Source: Oceanihabitans sp. IOP_32
GTDB taxonomy: Bacteria > Bacteroidota > Bacteroidia > Flavobacteriales > Flavobacteriaceae
Assembly: GCF_009498295.1 (NCBI RefSeq)
Contig: NZ_CP040813.1
Location: 2,797,001-2,861,000 of the forward strand
DNA: 64,000 nucleotides
Reading direction: 5' to 3'
A program made the translations under genes and the position numbers. Within the stretch, counting starts at the first letter, position 1, and every line of letters starts with the position of its first letter. Of the stretch, positions 8,842-16,888 are shown piece after piece. The notes beneath the pieces were generated by a model that saw only the letters and a list, made by a program, of their open reading frames with translations, was not told the origin of the DNA and made no database searches.

Positions 8842-10242
8842 TTATCTTATTCTCGCAATTCTATCGTCCTCTAAAATCGCTTCGGTTTCTTGTTTTACTT
8901 GCTCTAAAATAATTTTTAAATCGTCTTTTAAGTTTATCTTCTTATCAGATAACAAATTCAAAATGGCCTTATCTTGGGCACGTCCTGTGAGCATGGCTTC
9001 ACGATATCCAATATTTTCATTAAAAGTTACTAAGGCATATTTAGACTCGTATTCATTCGGAAAATTTTCCTCTAAGGCAATTTCTAATTTACGCTTTTCT
9101 TGGAATATAGGGTTTGCGGTGTGCGCTTTCATTTCATGGAAATTATCAATGGCTAAATCTGCTATGGCATCGGTATCTTTTTTACGAATTTTCTCATAAG
9201 TTGAAAACACGGCTTCCCAAGTGTTTAAATTTTTGTCTAGAACCTTGTCAAATTCTACAACATCTTCAAAGGAGGCATTCATCCCTTGGCCGTAAAACGG
9301 TACAATGGCATGAGCCGCATCACCCATTAAAAGCGTGTTGCCTTTATAGTGCCATGGCGAACATTTTACAGTGCCTAAAGGTGCTGTTGGATTTTTAAAG
9401 AAATCGTCCACTAAATTTGGCATTAAAGCTAAGGCATCTGGAAATTCTTTTTTAAAAAACTCAAGTACAATAGCTTCGTTTGTTAAATTGTTAAAGTTAT
9501 ATGCGCCTTCACTATAACTTAAAAATAAGGTAACCGTAAAACTGCCATCTAAATTGGGTAGGGCGATGAGCATAAAATCACCACGAGGCCAAATGTGTAA
9601 AGCGTTTTTATAGGTTTTATAGTCGCCATCTTGAGTGGGAAGAATGCTTAGCTCTTTGTAGCCGTGTGTTAAATAATCTTGAGAAAAACTAAATAAAAAC
9701 TTTTTACTTAAATAATAGCTTTTGCGAAGTACAGAACCAGCGCCATCTGTCGCTAAGATGATGTTGGCATTTGCTGTAAACTCCTCTTTAGTGTAATAAT
9801 CTTGAAATAACGCCGAGGGGTTCTCAAAGTCAACCGACTTGCATTTTTTATTAAAATGAATGGAAACATTTTCATGTTTTTCAGCTTCGGTTAAAAGTAA
9901 AGCATTAAGGTCGCCACGAGAAATGGAGTTTATGTATTCGTGGTTTCGACCGCTATAATTAGATAAATGTGTATGTCCATCTTTATTGTGAATCATTCTG
10001 CCATACATAGGAATACAAAGTGCTTTGACTTGCGTTTCTAGACCCACTAATTTCATGGCTTTGTTACCGCGATCTGAAAATGCTAAATTTATAGATCGCC
10101 CTGCAGAAATATCGGTTTTACGTAAATCTGGGCGCATTTCATATACGGTAACTTTAAAACCTCTTTGCGCTAAGCGAAGGGCTAGGAGAGAACCACAGAG
10201 ACCGGCACCTATTATTAGTATGTTTTGTTGTTTGTCTTTCAT
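8842..10242 (-). CDS. kmo: Kynurenine 3-monooxygenase
   Basis: This FAD-dependent aromatic hydroxylase of 466 residues converts L-kynurenine to 3-hydroxykynurenine with NADPH and O2. The N-terminal dinucleotide motif is IGAGLCGSLLALRLAQRG, a second FAD motif is MGDAAHAIVPFYGQGMN near residue 310, and the Arg/Tyr-rich substrate side (SAGRSINLAFSDRG) matches the kynurenine hydroxylases. Unlike the eukaryotic enzyme it has no obvious membrane anchor at the C-terminus. It is followed after 57 bases by the deaminase gene. Upstream, 320 bases separate it from kynureninase, and that gap contains a small mobile-looking element, so kmo may be read from its own promoter (near-consensus -7 box AATATTTG about 15 bases before the ATG) as well as from the kynU promoter. 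Confidence 0.95.
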   Translation of the reverse strand: MKDKQQNILIIGAGLCGSLLALRLAQRGFKVTVYEMRPDLRKTDISAGRSINLAFSDRGNKAMKLVGLETQVKALCIPMYGRMIHNKDGHTHLSNYSGRNHEYINSISRGDLNALLLTEAEKHENVSIHFNKKCKSVDFENPSALFQDYYTKEEFTANANIILATDGAGSVLRKSYYLSKKFLFSFSQDYLTHGYKELSILPTQDGDYKTYKNALHIWPRGDFMLIALPNLDGSFTVTLFLSYSEGAYNFNNLTNEAIVLEFFKKEFPDALALMPNLVDDFFKNPTAPLGTVKCSPWHYKGNTLLMGDAAHAIVPFYGQGMNASFEDVVEFDKVLDKNLNTWEAVFSTYEKIRKKDTDAIADLAIDNFHEMKAHTANPIFQEKRKLEIALEENFPNEYESKYALVTFNENIGYREAMLTGRAQDKAILNLLSDKKINLKDDLKIILEQVKQETEAILEDDRIARIR

Positions 10243-10562
10243 TTTTTATTCCTGCAAATATTGGAGTCTTACAGTTTTAAGACTTTTAATTTTATTTTGA
10301 TGAAGCAGAAATTACGACTCTCGAATTTCTAAGCATTCAATTTTTTTTAAGATTTTTTGCTTTATATATGACAAAAACTTCAAATAAAAACACAAAACGG
10401 CCATATTCAATATGTTGCAGTTTGCACGTTATCCAGACCTAAAAATTCCATTTAGATTATTTTTCAAATTTAATTTTGTCATGTACTAAAGATTTTTTGT
10501 TTTGTTCAATTCTGCAAATTGATTTGCGACCAGACTTCTTTTAATTCGTTTTCTATCCAAAA
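10243..10562. other. Non-coding gap between kynU and kmo
   Basis: No credible gene is seen in these 320 bases. The centre is occupied by a family I repeat element (10360-10488) with its flanking direct repeats. The side next to kmo has a near-consensus -7 box on the minus strand at about 10249-10256. I see no hairpin terminator behind kynU, so read-through into kmo is possible. Confidence 0.7.
10349..10499. mobile_element. Family I short inverted-repeat element with 11-bp flanking direct repeats (MITE-like)
   Basis: The element body is about 10360-10488. Its ends are inverted: TATATGACAAAA (10365-10376) and TTTTGTCATGTA (10474-10485) pair at 11 of 12 bases, and the match continues weakly through TTTA outside. 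A perfect 11-bp direct repeat, AAGATTTTTTG, lies at 10349-10359 and 10489-10499, as expected for a target-site duplication. The body has no open frame. A second copy lies at 18757-18905, sharing CAGTTTGCA-GTTAT-CAGACCTAA and the end AATTTAATTTT-GTCATGT-CTAA. No transposase is in the window, so it would be non-autonomous. Confidence 0.65.
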
Positions 10563-11837
10563 TTATTTTGAGCTTAAAATCTTCTTTAACTTTTCAACCA
10601 ATCGATATACATCTTCAAACGAATTGTAAAGTGGTACAGGTGCACATCGAATAACATTAGGCGCTCTCCAATCGCTAACCACTCCGGCTTCGGTTAATTT
10701 ATGGTGTAAATTTTTGTCACCGTTTTTTACTTGAATGGATAATTGGCAGCCGCGTTGTTCAGGCTTGCTGGGTGTTATTATTTTTATGGTGTCCGTCCCG
10801 AGTTGCTTTAAAAGAAACTCGAAATACCCCGTTAATTTTTTAGATTTTTCGGTTAGTTTTTTCATACCAACTTCTTCAAACATATCCAGTGAAGCTTTAA
10901 TGGCTGCCATTGATAAAATTGGGGGATTGCTAAGTTGCCAACCTTCTGCTCCGGGAAGCACATCAAATTCATCGCGCATTTTAAAACGGGTTTTTTTATT
11001 GTGGCTCCACCAGCCGGTAAACCGGTTTAAATCTGTATTATAGGCATGACGCTCGTGTACAAAACATCCGGCTAAGCTTCCAGGGCCCGAGTTTAAGTAT
11101 TTGTAGGTACACCAAACGGCAAAATCGGCTCCAGAATCATGTAAATCTAAGTTCACATTACCAGCGCCGTGGGCACAATCGAACCCGACTAAACAGCCGT
11201 ATTTATGACCTAAAGTGGTGATTTGTTTTAAATTAAAAAATTGTCCTGTGTAGTAATTAACACCACCAATCATGATAAGCGCAATGTCGTTACCATGTGT
11301 TTTAAGAATGTTTTCTAAATCTTCGTAACGTAAAAGATCTTCATTTTTGCGGGGTTTCCAGAGAATTAAGCCGTCTTTATGGTCAAATCCGTGATGACGT
11401 AGTTGCGACTCTACCGCGTATTTATCAGAAGGAAAGGCGTCACTTTCAATAAGTATTTTATAACGGGTTTTTGTCGGTCTGTAAAAGGATACCATCATAA
11501 AATGAAGGTTAGCGGTTAAGGTATTCATTACCACTACTTCAATGGGTTTTGCGCCAACCACTTTGGCCATACTTTGGGTTAGCAGCGTATGGTAGTCTAA
11601 CCATGGGTTTTTAGCTTCAAAATGGCCTTCAACTCCCAAATTAGCCCAATCTTCGAGTTCTTGATTTACATATTTTTTAGTCGTCTTTGGTTGTAAACCA
11701 AGCGAGTTACCCGTCATATATATGAGATCACTACCTTGTTTGTTTTTGGGAATATGAAACTGATTTCTGTAATGAGACAAGGCATCGTTTAAATCGAGTT
11801 GTTTAGCAAAATCAGGTCCTAGTTTATAATCGTACAA
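10563..11837 (-). CDS. kynU: Kynureninase
   Basis: This PLP-dependent hydrolase of 424 residues splits kynurenine or 3-hydroxykynurenine into (3-hydroxy)anthranilate and alanine. It has the N-terminal YMTGNSLGLQP signature, the PLP-binding Asp in GFDCAHGAGN, and the Schiff-base Lys246 in WCTYKYLNSGPG. It is followed by GWWSHN and the C-terminal RCAPVPLYNSFEDV segment of the family. No ATG fits; the start is a TTG at 11837, about 20 bases behind a TATTTTTG promoter box. With kmo in the same cluster the physiological substrate is most likely 3-hydroxykynurenine. It is the first gene of the cluster. Confidence 0.95.
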   Translation of the reverse strand: MYDYKLGPDFAKQLDLNDALSHYRNQFHIPKNKQGSDLIYMTGNSLGLQPKTTKKYVNQELEDWANLGVEGHFEAKNPWLDYHTLLTQSMAKVVGAKPIEVVVMNTLTANLHFMMVSFYRPTKTRYKILIESDAFPSDKYAVESQLRHHGFDHKDGLILWKPRKNEDLLRYEDLENILKTHGNDIALIMIGGVNYYTGQFFNLKQITTLGHKYGCLVGFDCAHGAGNVNLDLHDSGADFAVWCTYKYLNSGPGSLAGCFVHERHAYNTDLNRFTGWWSHNKKTRFKMRDEFDVLPGAEGWQLSNPPILSMAAIKASLDMFEEVGMKKLTEKSKKLTGYFEFLLKQLGTDTIKIITPSKPEQRGCQLSIQVKNGDKNLHHKLTEAGVVSDWRAPNVIRCAPVPLYNSFEDVYRLVEKLKKILSSK

Positions 11838-11859
11838 AGTGAAACGTTTTGGTTTATAA

Positions 11860-11867
11860 CAAAAATA
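11860..11867 (-). promoter_or_regulatory. Bacteroidota -7 promoter box TATTTTTG of kynU
   Basis: On the minus strand the octamer matches TAnnTTTG exactly and ends 22 bases before the TTG start of kynU. A TTG lies 16 bases upstream (11884-11886), shorter than the usual spacing. It is the best candidate promoter for the whole kynurenine cluster. Confidence 0.45.
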
Positions 11868-11987
11868 ACAAGTATAAATTTAGCAATTAAAGCGCGAGTT
11901 TTATTAAAATATTGGTTTTATTTTAAAGAATTAGAAAAATTTGTGAGGTTAATTAATAATGAGCAATAAAAGTAAAGGTATAAAATG

Positions 11988-12022
11988 GAAAAGGGCTTCA
12001 ACCATAGGATGAAGCCCTTTTC
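11988..12022 (-). terminator. Terminator hairpin between the lipoprotein gene and kynU
   Basis: A perfect 13-bp stem, GAAAAGGGCTTCA with TGAAGCCCTTTTC, has a 9-base loop. It lies about 100 bases beyond the stop of the minus-strand lipoprotein gene at 12119 and insulates the kynurenine cluster from it. Confidence 0.75.
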
Positions 12023-12118
12023 ATTTATATAGACGCAAATCGCGGAAAAAACTATCTTTATTACATATACGTCCACAAAGGGGTTTTGGATGTTTTAACT
12101 GCCATTGCTTAAAAAATG

Positions 12119-12766
12119 CTATTCTAAAATTACCTGTATGTTAGTGAAATTGAGATTCCAATCTGAGTCTTGTTTTTTATGTTCTAAGGCAATTGTGATA
12201 CCATTAAAATTTTGATGATTCTCGAAAGTATTAACTATTGATGGTTCTTTTTGGTTTTCTTTTCTGTAAATCCATTCTTTTATTAAATAAGCATCGTCAA
12301 AATAAATGTCGTAGGCATCGCCTGGGGTATAACCACCATCGTTTGGGTAGCTAAGCGTAATTTTATTCATTTCAATTTTACTTATCGGTGCCTTTTCCTT
12401 TAGGGGCTCAGAAATGCTTGTACCGCTATCCCAGACCAATTGAAAGGGTATAAGGAGCCAAAATTTATCGTTTATAAAAGCTTGATCTGCTTTAATACTT
12501 GTGCTGTCAACCGTGGCTTTGTTGTATGAAACCACTTCATCATTTGTAGTCATAACCACATCGCCAGTTTTAGGTTTCCAGCGCCATGCTCTTTTAAAAT
12601 GACTATTACCTCGATCTACATTAAAAGTAAATTGAATTTCTGAGACATTTTTCCAATGTTCAAGACCATGTGCATTAGCTATCTTTTCGGCTATAGAAAC
12701 TTCGGGTTCGGCTTTACAGCCCATAAAAAATATGGTTATACAGGTGAAGTAAATTAAGTTTTTCAT
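12119..12766 (-). CDS. Lipoprotein of unknown function (possibly DUF6503-like)
   Basis: This 215-residue protein has a lipoprotein signal peptide, with the hydrophobic stretch ending FFMGC so that Cys17 would be lipidated. The mature part starts with a short helix (IANAHGLEHWKNVSEIQFTFNV) and is then mostly beta strands with many aromatic residues, resembling a single-domain LolA-like or DUF6503 beta sheet. The protein encoded at 44742-45488 has the same layout (lipobox, short helix with a Gly, then a Trp/Tyr-rich sheet) and may be a distant relative. It is transcribed divergently from a methyltransferase gene 34 bases away. Function is not recognised. Confidence 0.7.
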   Translation of the reverse strand: MKNLIYFTCITIFFMGCKAEPEVSIAEKIANAHGLEHWKNVSEIQFTFNVDRGNSHFKRAWRWKPKTGDVVMTTNDEVVSYNKATVDSTSIKADQAFINDKFWLLIPFQLVWDSGTSISEPLKEKAPISKIEMNKITLSYPNDGGYTPGDAYDIYFDDAYLIKEWIYRKENQKEPSIVNTFENHQNFNGITIALEHKKQDSDWNLNFTNIQVILE

Positions 12767-12800
12767 AAATTTAGATTTTTTGTAAAGATATGATTTGAAG

Positions 12801-13601
12801 ATGACATCAAATAACGATTATTTTAAAACCAATAAAGACACTTGGAACCAAAAGGTAAAAGTACATGCCAAAAGTGCGATGTATAATGTAGATGAATTTA
12901 AAAAGGGAAAATCGTCATTAATGCCTTATGAGCTCAATGCACTGGGTAGTGTAAACGGAAAATCATTATTGCATTTACAATGTCATTTTGGACAAGATAC
13001 ATTGAGTTGGTCTAGATTAGGAGCAATATGTACGGGTGTAGATTTGAGTGATGCTGGCATTAATATGGCGAAGCAATTAAATGATGAATTACAGCTTAAT
13101 GCTGAGTTTTTTTGCTGTAATGTTTTAGATACTTCTAGTGTTGTTAAGGCTACTTTTGATATTGTTTTTACCAGCTATGGTGTTATTGGATGGTTACCCA
13201 ATTTAAAACCTTGGGCAGCCATGATTGCAGAGCGTTTAAAAAAAGGCGGGACGTTTTACATGGTTGAATTTCATCCTATTGTTTGGATGTTTGATTATCT
13301 AGAAAGTCAACCCACCATAAAATATGGTTATATGCAAGACGAGGTGATTTATGAAGAATATGAAGGAACTTACGCCAACCAAGAGTCTAAAATGCTGAGT
13401 AAAGAATATAGTTGGAATCATGGTTTAGGCGAGGTGGTTACGGCCTTGACTGAAGCTGGTTTGCATATTGACTATTTAAAAGAGCAGCATGAAAGTCCTT
13501 ATGATGTTTTACCTGATTTAACCAAAACGGAAACCGGTATGTATGTTACAAAAGAAAAGTTATATCCTTTAATTTTTGAGCTGAAGGCGCGTAAATTGTA
13601 A
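12801..13601 (+). CDS. Class I SAM-dependent methyltransferase
   Basis: This 267-residue methyltransferase has a weak but recognisable SAM site: LLHLQCHFGQDTLSWSRLGA (motif I variant), the acidic residue in CTGVDLSDAGI, and FDIVFTSYGVIGWLPN (motif II). The C-terminal half carries MVEFHPIVWMFDYLESQP, seen in the Methyltransf_25/11 group of small-molecule methyltransferases. I take the ATG at 12801 over the TTG two codons upstream. The divergent neighbour is a lipoprotein gene and the downstream neighbour is convergent, so it is a single-gene unit. The substrate is unknown. Confidence 0.85.
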   Translation: MTSNNDYFKTNKDTWNQKVKVHAKSAMYNVDEFKKGKSSLMPYELNALGSVNGKSLLHLQCHFGQDTLSWSRLGAICTGVDLSDAGINMAKQLNDELQLNAEFFCCNVLDTSSVVKATFDIVFTSYGVIGWLPNLKPWAAMIAERLKKGGTFYMVEFHPIVWMFDYLESQPTIKYGYMQDEVIYEEYEGTYANQESKMLSKEYSWNHGLGEVVTALTEAGLHIDYLKEQHESPYDVLPDLTKTETGMYVTKEKLYPLIFELKARKL

Positions 13602-13620
13602 GGCGTATAAAGAGCAAAAC

Positions 13621-14985
13621 TTAATTTAACCTAATAATTTTTAACCGTTTATTTTTTCTCAAGTAGCCTTGAATAATATGTTGAGTATCTCTATTGTTCT
13701 CCATTGGGGTAATAATAGATTCTAATACCTCAATATTATTTATTTGATAATTCAAATTAAAATAGCCATAGCCTTTAAATACCCCGTTTTCAATTAGTAT
13801 GGCACTACGTTCGTCTATTGCTCTGCCTTTGTCCACAATAACCATATTCTTGTTTTTGTAGCTGTTTTTTTCAATTAAAGATTCTACACGTTGGTTGTAA
13901 ATTTCTGGAGTTTCTTTATTTATACACGCCCCATTACAGGTTTTAATCTCGTAGCCAAAACAACTGGTCTTGGTTTTGTAGAGTCCTACTAGTTTTTGGC
14001 AGAGCTTGTAATCTTCAACCGCTTTTGTAATAAAAGCTTTTCCGCTTTCGCGGTTAGTAAACGTTGTGATTGGTTTTTTTCTACCATCGGCCACATCAAT
14101 TTTTAAATTAATATAACCATTTTCATCTTTAAAATGATAGAGGGCATGAGTAAATACATGGCGTCTTAATGCTCTGTTATAAATGGGCTTATTGCTTTTA
14201 ATTTCTGCGCTTTCTTTTAATAGGGCTACCAATTCACTTCCAGTGGCATCGTAAGTTACCGTGGCCACATGTTGTTGAATTTTTTTAGATTTCTGATTGG
14301 TGTTTGTGAAATGCTGATTGATTCGTTTTTTAATATTGTTACTTTTGCCAATGTATATAATTTCTCCATCGGCTTTATGCATATAATACACACCAGTTAC
14401 AGATGGCATTTGCTCAATAATATCTAGAAGTCTTGGCTCTAGTTGAAACTTGGGATTTAAGCGGATAGATTGTTGAATAATATTTTTTGAGGTGTCTTTA
14501 TCCAACAACATTTTAAACAATTTCACGGTTGCTAAAGCATCGCCCGAAGCCCGATGCCTATCGGTAACCGGAATGCCAAGTGAGCGCACCAACTTACCCA
14601 GACTGTACGAGGCTTGCCCCGGTATTAAATCTTTTGCCAATTCTACGGTGCAGAGGGTTTTACGCTCAAAATCGAAACCCAAGCGTCTAAATTCGGTTTT
14701 TAAAATTCTGTTGTCAAATTGAGCGTTATGGGCTACCAGAATGCAATCTTCGGTAATTTCTACAATGCGCTTAGCGACCTCATAAAACTTAGGTGCATTT
14801 CGTAGCATTTTGCTATTTATACCGGTAAGATTTACTACAAAAGGTTGTATTTCGCGTTCTGGGTTTATAAGACTTATAAATTGGTCTACAACTTGGTGAC
14901 CATCGTATTTGTAAATGGCAATTTCTGTAATGCCTTCTTCATTATACTTGCCTCCAGTGGTTTCTATGTCTAATATTGCGTACAA
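13621..14985 (-). CDS. Fusion of a DnaQ-type 3-5 exonuclease and a GIY-YIG (UvrC/Cho-like) nuclease
   Basis: The 454-residue protein joins two nuclease modules. Residues 1-165 are a DEDDh exonuclease with Asp6 and Glu8 (LDIETTG), Asp91 (HNAQFDN), His144 and Asp149 (RHRASGDA), all catalytic residues present. Residues 195-275 are a GIY-YIG endonuclease with Gly198-Val-Tyr200, Tyr211-Ile-Gly213 and Arg221, as in the N-terminus of UvrC and in Cho. The rest carries a Cys cluster (CFGYEIKTCNGAC) seen in UvrC-like proteins. It is often annotated as a DNA polymerase III epsilon subunit, but the GIY-YIG part points to DNA repair: an incision followed by trimming. That role is inference. Confidence 0.88.
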   Translation of the reverse strand: MYAILDIETTGGKYNEEGITEIAIYKYDGHQVVDQFISLINPEREIQPFVVNLTGINSKMLRNAPKFYEVAKRIVEITEDCILVAHNAQFDNRILKTEFRRLGFDFERKTLCTVELAKDLIPGQASYSLGKLVRSLGIPVTDRHRASGDALATVKLFKMLLDKDTSKNIIQQSIRLNPKFQLEPRLLDIIEQMPSVTGVYYMHKADGEIIYIGKSNNIKKRINQHFTNTNQKSKKIQQHVATVTYDATGSELVALLKESAEIKSNKPIYNRALRRHVFTHALYHFKDENGYINLKIDVADGRKKPITTFTNRESGKAFITKAVEDYKLCQKLVGLYKTKTSCFGYEIKTCNGACINKETPEIYNQRVESLIEKNSYKNKNMVIVDKGRAIDERSAILIENGVFKGYGYFNLNYQINNIEVLESIITPMENNRDTQHIIQGYLRKNKRLKIIRLN

Positions 14986-15094
14986 AAAGTTAAGTTAAAA
15001 GTTAAAAACTAATAATTAAAAGTTATTTAAGTTTGAGTTTCATGGTATTGGTGGTAAATCGAAACTCATATTTGTTTCAATTCATGTTTAATTG

Positions 15095-15757
15095 TTAACT
15101 CCTAGCGCCAAATATACTGCTTCCAACGCGAATCATGTTGCTACCGCAATCAATAGCTAATTTATAATCACCACTCATGCCCATTGAAATAGTTTCTAGT
15201 TTGCAGTTTGTAGTTTCTATAGTTTTTAAATTATCGAAAGTATGTTTTAACGTCATGAATTCCTCTTTTACTTGATTCATATCATCGGTAAATGTAGACA
15301 TCCCCATGAGGCCAACCACTTTGATGTGTTGTAATTCTGAAAATTCTTTCGATTGAATAATTCGAGAGGCTTCTTCTGGTGCCATTCCAAATTTAGAATC
15401 TTCTGATGCTATTTTTATTTGAAGTAAGCATTCAATAATTCTATCGTGGTTCTTAGCTTGTTTGTTTATTTCTTTTAATAATTTTAAATTATCTACCCCA
15501 TGAATTAAACTAACAAACGAAGCCATGTATTTCACCTTATTACGCTGTACATGGCCAATCATGTGCCACGCGATATCTTTTGGCATGGCTTCAAATTTAT
15601 CAACCATGTCTTGAATTTTGTTTTCTCCAAAAATGCGTTGTCCAGCGTGATAAGCCTCCATTAAATCGCTTACAGGTTTTGTTTTCGATACCGCCACCAA
15701 TGTAACGTGTTCTGGTAATTGAGATTTTAGACTGTTAAGGTTTTTTGAAATGCTCAT
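15095..15757 (-). CDS. yggS: YggS-family pyridoxal 5-phosphate homeostasis protein
   Basis: This single-domain, alanine-racemase-like TIM barrel of 220 residues binds PLP without a known catalytic reaction and helps keep free PLP and amino-acid pools balanced. Lys25 in VAVSKTKP is the PLP lysine. IFGENKIQD, WHMIGHVQRNKVKY, GLMGMST and the C-terminal SMGMSGDYKLAI and IRVGSSIFG are the standard family motifs, so no key residue is missing. It is read in the same direction as the hydroxyacyl-CoA dehydrogenase gene upstream but with a 147-base gap, so it probably has its own promoter. Confidence 0.93.
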   Translation of the reverse strand: MSISKNLNSLKSQLPEHVTLVAVSKTKPVSDLMEAYHAGQRIFGENKIQDMVDKFEAMPKDIAWHMIGHVQRNKVKYMASFVSLIHGVDNLKLLKEINKQAKNHDRIIECLLQIKIASEDSKFGMAPEEASRIIQSKEFSELQHIKVVGLMGMSTFTDDMNQVKEEFMTLKHTFDNLKTIETTNCKLETISMGMSGDYKLAIDCGSNMIRVGSSIFGARS

Positions 15758-15829
15758 TGTTATTAAGATGTACTGTTTAATTGTTTTTTTATTCGTCTAT
15801 ATATAAAAGACTTAATAAAATATAATGTT

Positions 15830-15850
15830 GCCTCTAGCCTCTAGCCTCTA
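15830..15850. repeat. Three tandem copies of GCCTCTA
   Basis: The heptamer is repeated three times without mismatch and is followed by a related AACTCTAG. It lies in the gap between yggS and the hydroxyacyl-CoA dehydrogenase gene. No function is apparent. Confidence 0.6.
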
Positions 15851-15904
15851 AACTCTAGTTTCCATTTTCTAGCTTTTCTAGCCGAATAGTTAGCCGTATC
15901 AAGC

Positions 15905-16795
15905 TTACTTTAAAAACTGCTTAGAAACCTTCTCGGCTTTTCTATTTTCAGAATAATCATAAAAACCTTCGCCAGATTTTATACCGAGTTTACCGGCTTG
16001 AACCATATTTACTAATAGAGGACAAGGGGCGTATTTAGGATTTTTAAACCCGTCGTACATCACATTTAAAATAGATAAGCAAACATCTAAACCTATAAAA
16101 TCTGCGAGCTGTAAGGGCCCCATGGGATGTGCCATACCTAATTTCATTACGGTATCAATTTCTTCAACACCAGCTACGCCATTGTATAAGGCTTCAATCG
16201 ATTCGTTTAGCATAGGCATTAAAATTCTATTGGCTACAAAACCAGGATAATCGTTTACTTCTACAGGAACTTTACCTAAGGTTTTAGAGAGTTCCATAAT
16301 GGTATGTGTAACCTCGTTGCTTGTGTTGTAACCGCGAATTATTTCAACCAATTTCATGATGGGAACGGGATTCATAAAATGCATTCCAATAACCATTTCT
16401 GGTCGTTGGGTTACGGCTGCAATTTGAGTAATAGAAATTGAAGAGGTATTAGTAGCAAGAATGGTATGGCTTGGGCATGCTGCTTCTAATTGTTTAAATA
16501 TATTTAGTTTTAAATCGATGTTTTCGGTAGCAGCTTCAACTACTAAATCTGCCAATTTAACGCCTTCAGCTATAGTGGTAAAGGTCGAGATATTGGCAAG
16601 CGTTTTGTTTTTATCAGTTTCATTTATTTTTTCTTTGGCAACCATTCGATCTAAATTCTTAGAAATGGTTTCCATGCCTTTTTTTAGCGAAACCTCACTA
16701 ATATCGATAAGCTGAACTTTAAATCCGCTTTGTGCAAAGGTATGAGCAATGCCATTACCCATAGTTCCTGCTCCAATTACTGCGATGTTTTTCAT
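15905..16795 (-). CDS. 3-hydroxybutyryl-CoA (3-hydroxyacyl-CoA) dehydrogenase
   Basis: This 296-residue NAD-dependent enzyme oxidises the 3-hydroxy group of short-chain acyl-CoA, or works in reverse to make 3-hydroxybutyryl-CoA. The N-terminal Rossmann motif is VIGAGTMGNGIA. The catalytic His is in GMHFMNPVPIMKLVE, paired with Glu in that segment, and the C-terminal domain has VNDYPGFVANRILMPMLNE and GMAHPMGPLQLADFIGLD. Length and motifs match HbdH/PaaH proteins that lack the hydratase half of FadB. In this organism a role in fatty-acid, amino-acid or phenylacetate breakdown is likely. It has no obvious partner gene nearby. Confidence 0.93.
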   Translation of the reverse strand: MKNIAVIGAGTMGNGIAHTFAQSGFKVQLIDISEVSLKKGMETISKNLDRMVAKEKINETDKNKTLANISTFTTIAEGVKLADLVVEAATENIDLKLNIFKQLEAACPSHTILATNTSSISITQIAAVTQRPEMVIGMHFMNPVPIMKLVEIIRGYNTSNEVTHTIMELSKTLGKVPVEVNDYPGFVANRILMPMLNESIEALYNGVAGVEEIDTVMKLGMAHPMGPLQLADFIGLDVCLSILNVMYDGFKNPKYAPCPLLVNMVQAGKLGIKSGEGFYDYSENRKAEKVSKQFLK

Positions 16796-16811
16796 ATTAA
16801 GCTATTTTTTA

Positions 16812-16829
16812 TTTCCGCGAAAGCGAAAA
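16812..16829 (-). terminator. Short GAAA-loop hairpin between the Gfo/Idh and hydroxyacyl-CoA dehydrogenase genes
   Basis: A 7-base arm TTTCCGC (16812-16818) pairs with GCGAAAA (one mismatch) around a GAAA tetraloop. On the minus strand it is followed by a run rich in T and A. It could end the Gfo/Idh transcript, or be a remnant of a small dispersed hairpin repeat. Confidence 0.35.
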
Positions 16830-16888
16830 TTTTTATGTTATTATCTTTTAAATTGTTCTGGATTACAATAGTACAACCTTAAACGTTT

